A DNA stretch of 64,000 nucleotides from an uncultured Bacteroidales bacterium (GTDB taxonomy: Bacteria > Bacteroidota > Bacteroidia > Bacteroidales > UBA932), in contig ONCE01000004.1 in assembly GCA_900316245.1 (NCBI GenBank), forward strand, positions 34,194 through 98,193, in the 5' to 3' direction. The notes under the pieces were generated by a model. The model did no database searches. It was given only the letters and a program-made list of their open reading frames with translations, and was not told where the DNA came from. A program made the position numbers and the translations under genes. Shown one piece after another: positions 1-9,548 of this stretch (the stretch's first letter is position 1; the number at the start of each line of letters is the position of its first letter).

Positions 1-795
1 GAGGTGGCATCGGCCCCCAAAGAAGACCTCTCCATGCCCGGAGACTCCTTCCCGCTGGGTTCCCGCCATCCCGTTTCCATCGTCCGCCAGCAGATTGTGG
101 ACATCTTCCGCAAGTTTGGCTATGACGTGGCCGAAGGACCGGAAATCGAGGACGACTACCACGTGTTCGAGGCCCTCAACTTCCCGCCCAACCACCCGGC
201 CCGCGAGATGCAGGATACCTTCTTCGTAAGCACCGGTCACCTGAATCCGCTGCTGCTCCGCACCCACACCTCTTCCGTGCAGGTGCGCACCATGGAAAAG
301 CAGTCGCTTCCCATCCGTGTGGTATGCCCCGGACGCGTTTTCAGAAACGAAGCCATTTCGGCCCGCGCCCACTGCATCTTCCACCAGGTAGAAGGCCTCT
401 ATATCGATAAGGACGTCACCTTCGCAGACCTCAAGCAGGCTATCCTGCTGTTCGCCCGCGAAATGTTCGGCCCGGAGACCGAAATCCGTATGCGCCCCTC
501 TTACTTCCCCTTCACCGAGCCGTCGGCCGAGGTAGACGTAAGCTGCAACATCTGCCACGGCAAGGGTTGCAACATCTGCAAGGGCACCGGCTGGCTGGAG
601 ATTATGGGCTGCGGTATGGTAGATCCCAACGTACTCAAGGCCAGCGGAATAGATCCCAACGAATACAGCGGCTTCGCCTTCGGTATGGGCGTAGAGCGTA
701 TCGCCATGCTCAAGTGGCAGGTGAACGACCTCCGTCACTACTTCGAGAACGATATGCGCTTCCTCCAGGAATTCGCTACCGCTACGGAAGTCTAA
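1..795 (+). CDS. pheS: Phenylalanyl-tRNA synthetase alpha subunit, 3' part
   Basis: Class II aminoacyl-tRNA synthetase subunit that, with PheT, charges tRNA-Phe in the cytoplasm. The reading frame is open from the first base, so the 5' end lies outside the window. About 264 codons are present against a family length near 340, so the missing part is the N-terminal coiled coil. Visible catalytic-core signatures include the motif 2 stretch [22 protein letters not shown], here shown only by its start RVFRNE, the T-E-P-S-A-E-V loop, the [12 protein letters not shown] cysteine pairs common in Bacteroidetes PheS, and the motif 3 segment [14 protein letters not shown]. The stop codon overlaps the stop of the convergent phosphatase gene by four bases. 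Identification is secure; only the start is unknown. Confidence 0.97.
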   Translation, partial: EVASAPKEDLSMPGDSFPLGSRHPVSIVRQQIVDIFRKFGYDVAEGPEIEDDYHVFEALNFPPNHPAREMQDTFFVSTGHLNPLLLRTHTSSVQVRTMEKQSLPIRVVCPGRVFRNEAISARAHCIFHQVEGLYIDKDVTFADLKQAILLFAREMFGPETEIRMRPSYFPFTEPSAEVDVSCNICHGKGCNICKGTGWLEIMGCGMVDPNVLKASGIDPNEYSGFAFGMGVERIAMLKWQVNDLRHYFENDMRFLQEFATATEV

Positions 796-2048
796 AGATT
801 CCCATACTTGGCCACTATGTCGCTCCACCGGTAGAAACTGCCGGGGGCAGCCATAGGAAGCGGAAGCGTGGCCTCGAAACCGTTGAGAAGAACCTGGACC
901 AGAACGTCCGGGTTCTTCTTGCTTTTGAAGAAGACCAGCTGGAGGTTGCAGCCCATAGGGATGTCGAAGATGCGCCAGTAATTCTCCACCTCGTAAGGAT
1001 TCTCCACACGGGCGCCCATTCCGTTCACGTCCATCAGGGACAGCAGCGGCATCAGGGTGGAGTCGTGGGCAAAGCGAAGGCGCAATTGCACTCCGTCCTT
1101 CCAGTCGGCCTCGGCCTTTTCTATGATGTCGAGGAGGAGGGGCTTCATAGCCTGGACGCGAAGGTTCTGCGTATCCGGGGACTTGGCCAGAATCTGGTAA
1201 TCGCGGAAGTTCTTGACCCGCCAGAGAGTGTACCGCTCTTCCGGGGTATACACGTTGTAGAGTTCCTTGGGGGCGGGCACATCCAGGTTGTCCAGCGTGG
1301 CCACCATCGTGTGGAGGTCATAGCAGAACTTGTACTTTCCGCCGGTGACCAGGGAATCGGGCTGGGTGAACCATTTGGCCAGCAGGGCATCCAGGTCCAG
1401 CACCTCGCTCCGGAAGGCTATATACTTTTCCTCGGCGGGACCGTCCCGCTCTATAGGAGAGTCGATGATGGCGGGCAGCAGATAGCTCTGGTAAGGCTGG
1501 CCGTAGTCTGCCTCGAAGGTGAAATCCCGGTCCGTGTTGTCCAGCTGGCTCAGGAAGAAGAACATGCTCACGATTACCCGGTGGGACACGGTGGAAACGG
1601 CCTCCGCGTGCGTGGCGCCCTTGAAAAGGGACGGATAGTCCCTGTAGAGACGGCTGGCAATGTAGCGGTGCTGGTCCTGGCCCTTGTGGGTGAGGTTACC
1701 CTCCCGGTGGGCTATCAGGGGATAGAACTCCGTATAGGCCTGGTAAAACGTTTCCCCTTCCGGAGTGAGCCAACCTTTTTCGTGGCCCTTGGAGAAGGTG
1801 GCAAGCATTTCCTCGTACAGCGACCCTCCCAGTCCGTGACGGGAGCCGTGACGGCCCACGTGGCTCACATAGAAGGCCTCATAGCCTTTGGGAGCCGCGG
1901 TGGGAGCGGGCTGGTTGGTGGGATAGACATAATACTCGCCGCCGGCACGGGCTATATCGGCCATTACCTGGGCCCGGGTATCCTGCTGGGCATAGGTTGC
2001 ACTGCCGAGAGCGGCCAGCGCAAAAACAAAAATCGCTATCTTTTTCAT
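792..2048 (-). CDS. Histidine acid phosphatase, MINPP-like, secreted
   Basis: Predicted exported phosphomonoesterase of the histidine acid phosphatase clan, closest in style to the Bacteroides multiple inositol polyphosphate phosphatases that remove phosphate from phytate. It has a signal peptide ([20 protein letters not shown], cleavage near QQ), the phosphohistidine motif RHGSRH near residue 64, and the distal HDS motif (in RFAHDST) near residue 326, which replaces the HD proton donor pair. At 418 residues it fits the family. The ATG at 2048 is chosen over an in-frame TTG at 2054, because that TTG lies inside the promoter box. The start codon sits in the loop of a perfect 16-bp hairpin. The exact substrate is inferred, not seen. 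Confidence 0.88.
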   Translation of the reverse strand: MKKIAIFVFALAALGSATYAQQDTRAQVMADIARAGGEYYVYPTNQPAPTAAPKGYEAFYVSHVGRHGSRHGLGGSLYEEMLATFSKGHEKGWLTPEGETFYQAYTEFYPLIAHREGNLTHKGQDQHRYIASRLYRDYPSLFKGATHAEAVSTVSHRVIVSMFFFLSQLDNTDRDFTFEADYGQPYQSYLLPAIIDSPIERDGPAEEKYIAFRSEVLDLDALLAKWFTQPDSLVTGGKYKFCYDLHTMVATLDNLDVPAPKELYNVYTPEERYTLWRVKNFRDYQILAKSPDTQNLRVQAMKPLLLDIIEKAEADWKDGVQLRLRFAHDSTLMPLLSLMDVNGMGARVENPYEVENYWRIFDIPMGCNLQLVFFKSKKNPDVLVQVLLNGFEATLPLPMAAPGSFYRWSDIVAKYGNL

Positions 2049-2068
2049 AGTCAAAGATAGCGATTTTT
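2028..2068 (-). terminator. 16-bp perfect hairpin: clpB terminator overlapping the next gene's start
   Basis: The arms AAAAATCGCTATCTTT (2028-2043) and its exact reverse complement (2053-2068) enclose a 9-base loop. Read on the minus strand, the hairpin starts three bases after the clpB stop codon and ends in a T-rich run, as an intrinsic terminator would. The loop contains the ATG of the phosphatase gene, and the upstream arm contains most of that gene's promoter box. It may therefore act both as a terminator and as a translation block on read-through RNA. The structure is seen directly; the role is inferred. Confidence 0.6.
2052..2059 (-). promoter_or_regulatory. -7 box TATCTTTG of the phosphatase gene
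   Basis: Exact match to the Bacteroidetes -7 consensus TAnnTTTG, ending three bases before the ATG at 2048. Transcription from it would start at or beside the start codon, giving a leaderless message. Confidence 0.6.
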
Positions 2069-2070
2069 CT

Positions 2071-4230
2071 TTAATTGCGAACGACCACTTCTCCGCCGCT
2101 CACATCCACCGTGACCGTGGAGTCCTTCCGGATACTGCCTTCCAGGATGTTCTTGGCCAGCAGGTTCACCAGTTCACGCTGCATAAGCCGCTTGATGGGA
2201 CGGGCACCGTAGGAAGGGTCGTAGCCGTTGTCCACCATATGGTCTTCGAAGGCCGGGGTAAACTCCAGTTCTACGCCGCTTTCAGCCAGTTTGGTGCGGA
2301 GTTCTTCCTCCTGGATGTGCAGGATGTCGCGGATATCGGCCTTGGTGAGCGGATCGAACATAATGATCTCGTCGATACGGTTCAGGAACTCGGGCCGGAC
2401 CGTCATCTTGAGCACGTCGATCACCTTGCCGCGGCACTCGTCCAGCAGGCTCCGGCGGGTGGCGATGGCCTGCATATCCACTCCGTTCACTTCCGGGAGC
2501 TTCTCCATATAGCTCTGGATGATATCGGCCCCGGCGTTGGAGGTCATGATGAGGATGGTGTTCTTGAAGTCCACCGTGCGGCCCTTGTTGTCCGTCAGGC
2601 GGCCGTCGTCCAGTACCTGCAGGAGCACGTTGAACACGTCCGGATGGGCTTTCTCAATCTCGTCCAGCAGCACCACGGAGTAGGGTTTGCGGCGTACGGC
2701 CTCGGTGAGCTGGCCGCCCTCGTCGTATCCTACGTATCCCGGAGGCGCGCCCACGAGCCGGGAAACGGTGTGGCGCTCCTGGTACTCGGACATATCGATA
2801 CGGGTCATCATATTCTCGTCGTTGAACAGGAAGGCGGCCAGGGCCTTGGCCAGTTCGGTCTTGCCCACGCCCGTGGTACCCAGGAAGAGGAAGGAGCCGA
2901 TGGGGCGCTTCTCGCTGGAGAGGCCGGCGCGGCTGCGGCGGACGGCATCGGCCACGGCGCGGATGGCCTCGTCCTGGCCCACTACACGCTTGTGCAGTTC
3001 GGATTCCATCCTCAGGAGTTTCTCCTTCTCGCTTTCCAGCATGCGGTTCACAGGGATGCCCGTCCATTTGGCCACCACCTCGGCAATGTCCTGGGGCGTC
3101 ACGGCTTCCGTCACCAGAGGGTCCTTGATGGCCTCGGCCTTGGCGGTGAGCTCGTCAATGCGCTTCTGGGTCTGGGCCATCTTGCCGTACCGGATTTCGG
3201 CCACCTTGGCGTAGTCTCCGCTGCGTTCAGCCGTCTTGGCCTGGAGGTTCAGGTCTTCCAGCTCCTGACGGGCCGTCTGCAGGCCGCCCAGGATGTCCTT
3301 TTCCTCATTCCAACGCTTCATAAGCCCTTCCCGCTGGGCCTGCAGGTCTTTGAGTTCGGCCTCCAGTTTCTCCAGTTTGGTGCTCACGCCCTCGCGCTTG
3401 ATGGCCTCGCGCTCGATCTCCTTCTGGCGGATGGCGCTGTTGAGGTTGTCAATGGGCTCGGGGACGGAATTCATCTCCAAGCGGAGCTTGGAAGCGGCTT
3501 CGTCCACCAGGTCGATGGCCTTGTCCGGGAGGAAACGGGAAGTGATGTACCGGTGGCTCAGGTTCACGGCGGCTATGAGGGCGTCGTCTTCGATGCGCAC
3601 CTTGTGGTGGTTCTCGTAACGCTCCTTCAGGCCACGCAGGATGGCGATGCTCTCCGCGGGGGAAGGCTCGTCCACCATCACCATCTGGAAGCGGCGCTCC
3701 AGGGCCTTGTCGGCCTCGAAGTACTTCTGGTACTCGTCCAGGGTGGTGGAGCCGATGGTTCTGAGTTCACCGCGCGCCAGGGCGGGCTTTAGGATGTTGG
3801 AGGCATCCATAGCTCCGGAGCTTCGGCCCGCACCCACCAGGGTGTGGATTTCATCGATGAAGAGGATAATCTCTCCGGCGCTGTCAACTACTTCCTTGAC
3901 CACGCCCTTGAGGCGCTCTTCAAACTCACCTTGATATTTTGCGCCCGCGATAAGGGCACCCATGTCCAGGGAATAGACTTTCTTGGATTTCAGGTTTTCG
4001 GGCACCTGCCCGTTTACGATATTCTGGGCAATGCCTTCAGAGATGGCGGTCTTGCCCACGCCGGGCTCGCCTACCAGAATGGGGTTGTTCTTCGTGCGTC
4101 GAGACAGAATCTGCAGCACACGACGGATTTCGTCGTCCCGGCCGATCACCGGGTCCAACTTGCCTTGCGACGCCCTCTCGTTGAGGTTGATGGCAAAGCG
4201 TTCCAAAAAGTTACTGTTGTTCTGTTCCAT
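2071..4230 (-). CDS. clpB: ClpB-type disaggregase lacking the N-terminal domain
   Basis: Hsp100 AAA+ chaperone that threads aggregated proteins through its hexamer together with the DnaK system. It shows the first AAA+ module (Walker A GEPGVGKT, residues 54-61, Walker B ILFIDEIH), a ClpB-type coiled-coil middle domain (roughly 260-380), and the second AAA+ module (GTTGVGKT near 451, [12 protein letters not shown]) with the C-terminal D2-small domain. The ATG at 4230 has a good ribosome binding site (AAGGAG, about 10 bases upstream), giving 719 residues. Usual ClpB is about 860, and the missing part is exactly the N-terminal Clp_N domain. Upstream in-frame codons to 4449 run into the divergent regulator gene and do not encode a Clp_N domain, so the short form appears genuine. 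Confidence 0.93.
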   Translation of the reverse strand: MEQNNSNFLERFAINLNERASQGKLDPVIGRDDEIRRVLQILSRRTKNNPILVGEPGVGKTAISEGIAQNIVNGQVPENLKSKKVYSLDMGALIAGAKYQGEFEERLKGVVKEVVDSAGEIILFIDEIHTLVGAGRSSGAMDASNILKPALARGELRTIGSTTLDEYQKYFEADKALERRFQMVMVDEPSPAESIAILRGLKERYENHHKVRIEDDALIAAVNLSHRYITSRFLPDKAIDLVDEAASKLRLEMNSVPEPIDNLNSAIRQKEIEREAIKREGVSTKLEKLEAELKDLQAQREGLMKRWNEEKDILGGLQTARQELEDLNLQAKTAERSGDYAKVAEIRYGKMAQTQKRIDELTAKAEAIKDPLVTEAVTPQDIAEVVAKWTGIPVNRMLESEKEKLLRMESELHKRVVGQDEAIRAVADAVRRSRAGLSSEKRPIGSFLFLGTTGVGKTELAKALAAFLFNDENMMTRIDMSEYQERHTVSRLVGAPPGYVGYDEGGQLTEAVRRKPYSVVLLDEIEKAHPDVFNVLLQVLDDGRLTDNKGRTVDFKNTILIMTSNAGADIIQSYMEKLPEVNGVDMQAIATRRSLLDECRGKVIDVLKMTVRPEFLNRIDEIIMFDPLTKADIRDILHIQEEELRTKLAESGVELEFTPAFEDHMVDNGYDPSYGARPIKRLMQRELVNLLAKNILEGSIRKDSTVTVDVSGGEVVVRN

Positions 4231-4321
4231 ATTTCTATTTTCTCCTTTGCCTTTTCCTTCATCAATCTTTGTTCCCCTTGCAACAAACTGACAAAATGGC
4301 AGATTTATTCCAAATAATTCG

Positions 4322-4329
4322 TATCTTTG
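4322..4329 (+). promoter_or_regulatory. -7 box TATCTTTG of the Fis-type regulator operon
   Basis: Exact TAnnTTTG match ending seven bases before the ATG at 4337, in the 106-bp divergent gap between clpB and the regulator. No convincing -33 TTTG is seen at the usual distance. The same gap holds a TTTGTT...AACAAA inverted repeat (about 4266-4285) on the clpB side that could be an operator. Confidence 0.6.
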
Positions 4330-4336
4330 CAAGACT

Positions 4337-5527
4337 ATGGATTTACAAGCGCTAAAGAACAAATACGACATCATAGGCAACGACCCCGCCCTCAACGAGG
4401 CGCTGGAGACGGCCGTGAAATTTGCCCCCACCGGCCTGAGTGTGCTCATTCAGGGAGAAAGCGGCGTGGGCAAGGAAAACGTGGCGCGCATCATCCATCA
4501 GTACAGCAACCGCCGGCAGGGACCTTTCTTCGTGGTCAACTGCGGCGCTCTGCCCAAGGAACTGGTGAACTCGGAACTCTTCGGCCACGTCAAAGGTTCC
4601 TTTACCGGTGCGGTGGACAACCGCAAAGGCTATTTTGAGGATTCCGACGGAGGAACCCTCTTCCTGGACGAGATTGCCGAACTGCCCCTGGAGTCCCAGG
4701 CCCTGCTGCTGCGCGTGCTGCAGAGCGGAGAGTTCCGCAAGGTGGGCTCCAACAAGGTGGAGCACACGGACGTGCGCATCGTAGCCGCCACCAACGTGCA
4801 CCTGTACGAGGCCGTCAAGCGCGGCAAGTTCCGCGAAGACCTCTACTTCCGCCTCAGCGCCGCCCAGATCCGCATCCCCGCCCTGAGGGAGCGCAAATCG
4901 GACATTTACCTGCTGTTCCGCAAGTTCACCTCGGACTTCTCGGAAGTGAACGGCATGTGCAAGATATCCCTGAAGCCGGACGCCATCCGTCTGCTGGAGC
5001 AATACCGCTGGCCGGGCAACATCCGCCAGCTGCAGGGCTTCACGCAGTCCCTGACCGCCCAGCTTTCCCAAAAGGTAACCCCTACCCTTCAGCGCATTGA
5101 ATTATCGGCCCAGGAACTCCTGCCGTTCATGCCGCTGGAAGAAGGGGAACCCATTCCCATGCTGTACGAAGGTCCCCAGCCGCAGCAGCCTTCGATGGGG
5201 GCCGATGAGCGCCAGGCCATCTTCAAGGCCATCCTGGACCTCAAGCAGGAGGTAGACACCCTCAAGGCCCGGATGGACCGCCGGGAACTGCCCGCTCCGG
5301 CCGTAGCCGCCCCCGCCCCGGTGGAGGAAGAGGCCGAATGGCAGGACCAGGAAGAGCAGCCCCTCCCCGTGGAGGAGCCGTCCCTGAGCGTACGCCGGTC
5401 AGAAGAGGAACTCATCCGCCAGGCCCTGGAGAAATACCACGGCAACCGCAAGAAAGCCGCCGAAGAACTGGGCATGAGCGAGCGTACCCTTTACCGCAAA
5501 CTGCCCCCCGAATACCGAAAGAAATGA
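4337..5527 (+). CDS. Sigma-54-interacting AAA+ transcriptional regulator, Fis-type HTH
   Basis: Bacterial enhancer-binding protein expected to remodel sigma-54 RNA polymerase. The AAA+ domain begins at once, with no receiver or sensor domain in front: Walker A GESGVGKE near residue 39, the sigma-54 contact loop as GSFTGA near 94 (usual form GAFTGA), Walker [10 protein letters not shown] and the R-finger segment [10 protein letters not shown] low-complexity linker (residues about 270-350) leads to a Fis-type helix-turn-helix at the C terminus ([20 protein letters not shown]). Its stop overlaps the lptE start (ATGA). This regulator-lptE-TPR-secG order is conserved in Bacteroidales, which suggests a cell-envelope role. 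No ligand-sensing domain is visible, so the signal is unknown. Confidence 0.92.
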   Translation: MDLQALKNKYDIIGNDPALNEALETAVKFAPTGLSVLIQGESGVGKENVARIIHQYSNRRQGPFFVVNCGALPKELVNSELFGHVKGSFTGAVDNRKGYFEDSDGGTLFLDEIAELPLESQALLLRVLQSGEFRKVGSNKVEHTDVRIVAATNVHLYEAVKRGKFREDLYFRLSAAQIRIPALRERKSDIYLLFRKFTSDFSEVNGMCKISLKPDAIRLLEQYRWPGNIRQLQGFTQSLTAQLSQKVTPTLQRIELSAQELLPFMPLEEGEPIPMLYEGPQPQQPSMGADERQAIFKAILDLKQEVDTLKARMDRRELPAPAVAAPAPVEEEAEWQDQEEQPLPVEEPSLSVRRSEEELIRQALEKYHGNRKKAAEELGMSERTLYRKLPPEYRKK

Positions 5528-6021
5528 AGCGCCTCGCCGTCATACTGACTTCGGCCCTGCTGGTCGCCTCCTGTGGAATTTACTCTTTCACAGGCACTTC
5601 CATACAGCCGGACGTAAAGACCATCTCCATCCCTTACGTGGAGTACAAAGCCCTGCGCGTGAACCCCAGCCTGTCCGGTGACCTTACCGACGCCCTGCAG
5701 GAGAAGTTCCGCAAACTCACCCGCCTGGAGCAGGTGGACCAGGACGCAGACCTGGAGCTGGTGGTGGAAGTGACCGGCTACGACGTCAAGGCCGCCGCCG
5801 TGACAGCCGATGAAATGGCTGCCCAGAGCCGCCTCACCGTAAGTGTGAAGATTACCTTCACCAACCACAAGTACCCGGAGGACGATGTCTCCCAGAGCTT
5901 CAGCGCATACGAAGACTTTGACTCGACCCTGTCGCTGGACTCCGTAGAATCCGGCCTCTGCGAATCCATCATAGACAAACTGGTAGAAGATATTTTCAAC
6001 GCAACCGTAGCACAATGGTAG
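5524..6021 (+). CDS. lptE: LptE-like lipopolysaccharide assembly lipoprotein
   Basis: Predicted outer-membrane lipoprotein that plugs the LptD barrel and helps insert lipopolysaccharide. The start has a lipoprotein signal ([17 protein letters not shown], lipobox LVASC) followed by GIYSFTGTSI, typical of Bacteroidetes LptE. The rest (165 residues in all) is a small alpha/beta fold with LSGDLTDALQEKFRKLTRLEQV and an acidic, strand-rich body. It is translationally coupled to the upstream regulator by an ATGA overlap and overlaps the next gene by seven bases. Function is inferred from family and the conserved neighbourhood; LptE proteins diverge strongly, so short motifs alone would not decide it. 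Confidence 0.85.
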   Translation: MKRLAVILTSALLVASCGIYSFTGTSIQPDVKTISIPYVEYKALRVNPSLSGDLTDALQEKFRKLTRLEQVDQDADLELVVEVTGYDVKAAAVTADEMAAQSRLTVSVKITFTNHKYPEDDVSQSFSAYEDFDSTLSLDSVESGLCESIIDKLVEDIFNATVAQW

Positions 6022-6617
6022 GCCCTGCCCGCATAGACATTCACGCCCTCAGCCTGGACGACCTGGTTGGGGTGATCAACCTGTATCCCTGGTATGGCGG
6101 CGCCCGCCTGGAGCTGTGCCGCCGGATGTCCCAGATGGGAAACACCTGGGAAGATGACCAGTACGCCCCCGAGGCCCTGTACCTGCCGGACCGCCGCCTG
6201 CTGGTCAAGCTGCTGAAGCAGTCCCGCCAGGCCGACTATTCCGACAAGGACGCCCAGGAACTCCTGGCTTCCTACCTGGAGCCTGCTGCCGCGGAGATGA
6301 GCCAGCCCGCGCATCCCGTCCACGTGGTGGGAGGAGACTATTTCTCCCAGGCCCAGTACGACAACGTGAAGAAAGGAACGGACAACATCTTCTCCCGCTT
6401 TGCCGTGCAGGTGCGCTCCGAAACCCCTTCCCAGGGAGAGGACCCTTCGCCCGTGGCAGACCGCTTCGCCACCGAGACGCTGGCCCGGATTTTCGCCGAA
6501 CAAGGCCGTCCGGACGAGGCAAAACGCATTTATTCCCGTCTGATTTTGGATTTTCCGGAAAAAAGTGCTTACTTTGCAACCCTTATTGACTCTTTGGAGT
6601 CCGAAACTGGTGTATAG
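6015..6617 (+). CDS. Conserved Bacteroidales protein between lptE and secG, TPR-like C terminus
   Basis: A 200-residue cytoplasmic protein with no signal peptide or membrane segment. The N-terminal part has the sequence YPWYGGARLELCRRM, characteristic of this family. The C-terminal 45 residues (TETLARIFAEQGRPDEAKRIYSRLILDFPEKSAYFATLI) form one tetratricopeptide-like helical hairpin, here quoted in outline by its core GRPDEAKRIY. It overlaps lptE by seven bases, so the two are likely cotranslated. The molecular role is unknown; the fixed position beside lptE and secG suggests envelope biogenesis. Confidence 0.8.
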   Translation: MVGPARIDIHALSLDDLVGVINLYPWYGGARLELCRRMSQMGNTWEDDQYAPEALYLPDRRLLVKLLKQSRQADYSDKDAQELLASYLEPAAAEMSQPAHPVHVVGGDYFSQAQYDNVKKGTDNIFSRFAVQVRSETPSQGEDPSPVADRFATETLARIFAEQGRPDEAKRIYSRLILDFPEKSAYFATLIDSLESETGV

Positions 6618-6653
6618 ACAAATACATAACAAGTATATAAATAGTAATAACAT

Positions 6654-7013
6654 ATGTCAACAGCGTTTGTAATTTTGTTGGTCCTCATTATTATTGCGGC
6701 CATTCTCCTGATTGCGGTCGTCCTCCTTCAGAACGGTAAGGACGGCGGTCTCGCTACCAATTTCACTTCTGCCAACCAGACCCTGGGCGTGCGCCAGACG
6801 GCCACCATCCTGGAAAAAGCTACCTGGTATCTCGTGAGCTTTATCCTGGTGGTTTCCATCATCACCGTGTTCGTGAACCGCGGCAGCACCCAGAGCGGCA
6901 CCAACGACGCCATCGGTTCCGGTATCGTGAACCAGGCCGAGTCCGCCGCTGAGGAAGCCGCCACCGTGGACTTCCCTGTAACCCAGCAGAATCCCGAGGC
7001 CGAGGCCGAATAA
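6654..7013 (+). CDS. secG: Preprotein translocase subunit SecG
   Basis: Small inner-membrane partner of SecYE that eases SecA-driven export. The 119-residue protein has two hydrophobic segments (about residues 4-26 and 55-77) separated by the SecG loop LLQNGKDGGLATNF, and a disordered acidic tail rich in E and A. It follows the TPR-like gene by 36 bases and is followed by a strong intrinsic terminator, so it closes the lptE operon. It works with the SecDF encoded at 22758. Confidence 0.95.
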   Translation: MSTAFVILLVLIIIAAILLIAVVLLQNGKDGGLATNFTSANQTLGVRQTATILEKATWYLVSFILVVSIITVFVNRGSTQSGTNDAIGSGIVNQAESAAEEAATVDFPVTQQNPEAEAE

Positions 7014-7037
7014 GCCCAACAAGCAACGGTAAGTATA

Positions 7038-7068
7038 ACTCCTGGTCCTACGGACCGGGAGTTTTTTT
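7038..7068 (+). terminator. Intrinsic terminator after secG
   Basis: 11-bp stem with one G-U wobble (ACTCCTGGTCC at 7038-7048 pairing with 7052-7062), a 3-base loop and a run of seven T. It ends the regulator-lptE-secG transcript. Confidence 0.88.
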
Positions 7069-7080
7069 AATTTTTATTAT

Positions 7081-7088
7081 TATATTTG
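7081..7088 (+). promoter_or_regulatory. -7 box TATATTTG for the OmpA/TPR lipoprotein operon
   Basis: Exact TAnnTTTG match just after the secG terminator, 26 bases before the ATG at 7115, with a T-rich stretch upstream. It probably drives the lipoprotein, LytTR and symporter genes together. Confidence 0.6.
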
Positions 7089-7114
7089 TAATCCCGCATA
7101 AGTTTAAATGACAT

Positions 7115-8752
7115 ATGAAAAAATTCCTGATTTTCTTTGCCGCCACCGCTCTTACCGTGGCTTGTGCATCCCCCGAAAAGATGGCCAAGATGGCCGAAAA
7201 CGTGAAAGTCACCTGCGAACCCGCCGTTCTGGAAGTGGTTGCCGGTAACGTGGATCCTGTGGTCACCGTAACCTACCCCAAGGATTATTTCAATCCCAAC
7301 GTGGTGATGGAGGTTACCCCCGTGATCGTCTATGAAGGCGGAGAAGCCGCCATGAAGCCCTTCAAATACCAGGGCGAGAAAGTTAAGAACAACTACAAGG
7401 TAGTGGCCGCCGCCGGCCAGAGCGTTACCGAGCGCCTGCACTTTGATTATGTGCCCGGTATGGAAAAGAGCCACCTGGAGCTCCGCGCCAAGGTGGTTGC
7501 CGGCAAGAAGAGCATCAACCTGCCCACCAAGAAGGTGGCAGACGGTGCCTACACCACTTACATGCTGGTGAAGAAGGCCGGTAATGTTGCCTTCAAGAAG
7601 GACAACTACCAGGATGTGATCGTAACCTCCAAGGAAGGCCAGATCAAGTACCTGGTAAACAGCTCCGAGGTTCGCAATTCCGAGCTCAAGGGAACTTCCG
7701 TGAAGGAATTCCTGGCCGCCCTGGATGCTGCCAATGCAGACGAGCGCACCACCGTCAAGAGCACCGAGATTGTAGCCTACGCCTCCCCCGAAGGAGCCGA
7801 GAAGCTCAACAACAAGCTCTCCGGCAACCGCTCCGAAAGCGCCTCCAAGGCCTGGGACAAGCTCACCAAGGGCCACGAGACCCTGGATCCCACCGTCCGC
7901 AGCGTAGGTGAAGACTGGGAAGGCTTCCAGCAGCTGGTATCCGAAAGCAACATCGAAGACAAGGAACTCATCCTCCGCGTCCTCTCCATGTACAGCGACC
8001 CTGCCGTCCGCGAAAACGAAATCCGCAACATGTCCCAGGTGTTTACCGCCCTCAAGGGTGAGGTTCTGCCGGAACTCCGCCGCGCCCGCCTCATCGCCAA
8101 CGTGGAAACCAAGAACTACACCAACGAAGAGCTCCTGGACATCCTTAAGAACAATGAGAACATCCTGGACGAGGAAGCCCTCCTCCGCGTAGCCTCCGTG
8201 GCACAGGACAACGACCAGAAGGAAAGCATCTACCGCAAGGCCATCGAGCGCTTCGATTCCCCTCGCGCCCAGTACAACCTGGTTGCCCTGTACCTGAGCG
8301 AAGGCAAGGACGCCAAGGCCGAAGCCGGAATGGCTGAACTCAATGCCGCCGACCCCGACGTCATCAACGCCAAGGGTGTCCTGGCCCTCCACAAAGAGGA
8401 CTTCGTACAGGCCGAGCAGTGCTTCCGCAAGGCCGGCACCCCCGAAGCCAAGAAGAACCTGGGTATCGTGCTCATCCTCACCGGACAGTATGAAGAAGCC
8501 GCTCAGGTGCTCAAGAACGTGGACGGCTGCTGCCACAACACCGTCCTGGCCTACATCCTCACCGACCAGCTGGACAAGGCTATGGAGAGCGCCCACTGCG
8601 GAGATCCCAAGGTCTGGTACCTCAAGGCCATCGTCGCCGCCCGCCAGGGCAAGGTCAACGAGATGAAGACCTTCCTGGAGAGAGCCTACAAGAACCCGGA
8701 TCTGAAGGCCCGTGCCGCCAAGGACATTGAATTCGCCGCTTACGACCTTTAA
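7115..8752 (+). CDS. Outer-membrane lipoprotein with OmpA-like and TPR segments
   Basis: A 545-residue envelope protein. The N terminus is a lipoprotein signal with lipobox TVAC (cysteine near residue 17). Residues about 30-180 are strand-rich. A segment near 218-240 (VAYASPEGAEKLNNKLSGNR) resembles the peptidoglycan-binding OmpA C-terminal signature with its following LS..R pattern. The C-terminal 230 residues are helical repeats of TPR type (for example SPRAQYNLVALYLSEGKDAK, KEDFVQAEQCFRKAGTPEAK). Such proteins in Bacteroidales link the outer membrane to the wall. It ends three bases before the LytTR gene. The exact function is not recognised. Confidence 0.75.
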   Translation: MKKFLIFFAATALTVACASPEKMAKMAENVKVTCEPAVLEVVAGNVDPVVTVTYPKDYFNPNVVMEVTPVIVYEGGEAAMKPFKYQGEKVKNNYKVVAAAGQSVTERLHFDYVPGMEKSHLELRAKVVAGKKSINLPTKKVADGAYTTYMLVKKAGNVAFKKDNYQDVIVTSKEGQIKYLVNSSEVRNSELKGTSVKEFLAALDAANADERTTVKSTEIVAYASPEGAEKLNNKLSGNRSESASKAWDKLTKGHETLDPTVRSVGEDWEGFQQLVSESNIEDKELILRVLSMYSDPAVRENEIRNMSQVFTALKGEVLPELRRARLIANVETKNYTNEELLDILKNNENILDEEALLRVASVAQDNDQKESIYRKAIERFDSPRAQYNLVALYLSEGKDAKAEAGMAELNAADPDVINAKGVLALHKEDFVQAEQCFRKAGTPEAKKNLGIVLILTGQYEEAAQVLKNVDGCCHNTVLAYILTDQLDKAMESAHCGDPKVWYLKAIVAARQGKVNEMKTFLERAYKNPDLKARAAKDIEFAAYDL

Positions 8753-8755
8753 ACC

Positions 8756-9547
8756 GTGAAAAACCGCCTGTTTGCTTGGGACATCATCTTCTGCGTCCTC
8801 GTGGTGCCGGGGATGATGTTCCTGTTTCCAGTCGCCGAGTGGATTCAATGGCATCCGGATTACGTGTTCGGATACCTGGCCTGGCTGGAAGGTGTCTGGT
8901 TTATGTGCCGCAAGGGGGTTGGTCCCCTGATGGCACAGGACCGGCAGGGCGTTGCGTTGGCCATCGGTTCCCTCTTCGTCATTGGCGTGGTCACCTTCCT
9001 GATGACCCTCACGCCTGTCAATTTCACCAGTCCCGGAGACACCTTCGGCAGCCTCAAACTGCACCAGCGGGCCATGTGGATCCTGCTCATTGCGGTGGTG
9101 GCGGCCAGTCTCCCGGAGGGCGCCCTGATGACCAGAAACAAGGAGCTCTCCACGGAAAAAGACCAGGAAGAAACCCGTGAAAAGGCCAAGACCGCCCTGG
9201 CTACCCGCAAGGCCGAAGCCTTCACCGACACAGGCGGAGACGAAATTCAAGTCAAAGCAGGATACCGTACGGTGCACCTTCCGCTGACGGCCATCCAATT
9301 CATCGAAGGCAGAAACAATTACGCTTGCTTCCATTTGGACCACCGGGAAGACGTGGTCTCGCAGATTCCGCTCAAAAACGTGATGGAAATGCTGCCGGAA
9401 GGCAAGTTCGTGCGCATCCATCGCTCTTACATCGTACCCGCCTGGCGTATCGAGAAGCGCACGGCGTCGGCCATTAAATTAATGGGGATACAGGAACCCC
9501 TTCCCGTGGGCCGCGCTTACAAGGAAGAGCTAAAATCTAACAAGTAA
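8756..9547 (+). CDS. Membrane-anchored LytTR-type DNA-binding regulator
   Basis: 263 residues starting at a GTG three bases after the previous stop. The first about 125 residues carry four hydrophobic helices (around 8-27, 38-55, 66-90 and 100-120). A charged, probably coiled linker follows (TEKDQEETREKAKTALATRK). The C-terminal about 95 residues are a LytTR domain: IQVKAGYRTVHLPLTAIQFI, then EGRNNYACFHL, then KFVRIHRSYIVPAWRI. LytTR domains bind DNA, so this is a membrane-tethered transcription factor with no kinase or phospho-acceptor domain. Its ATG-adjacent neighbour is a sodium symporter (one base apart), so it may sense or control transport across the membrane. The ligand is unknown. 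Confidence 0.88.
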   Translation: MKNRLFAWDIIFCVLVVPGMMFLFPVAEWIQWHPDYVFGYLAWLEGVWFMCRKGVGPLMAQDRQGVALAIGSLFVIGVVTFLMTLTPVNFTSPGDTFGSLKLHQRAMWILLIAVVAASLPEGALMTRNKELSTEKDQEETREKAKTALATRKAEAFTDTGGDEIQVKAGYRTVHLPLTAIQFIEGRNNYACFHLDHREDVVSQIPLKNVMEMLPEGKFVRIHRSYIVPAWRIEKRTASAIKLMGIQEPLPVGRAYKEELKSNK

Positions 9548-9548
9548 A

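Noticed and set aside
4231-4449. Longer clpB start to 4449 in the same frame
   Set aside because: The added residues do not form a Clp_N domain, overlap the divergent regulator and lack a ribosome binding site; the ATG at 4230 has one.
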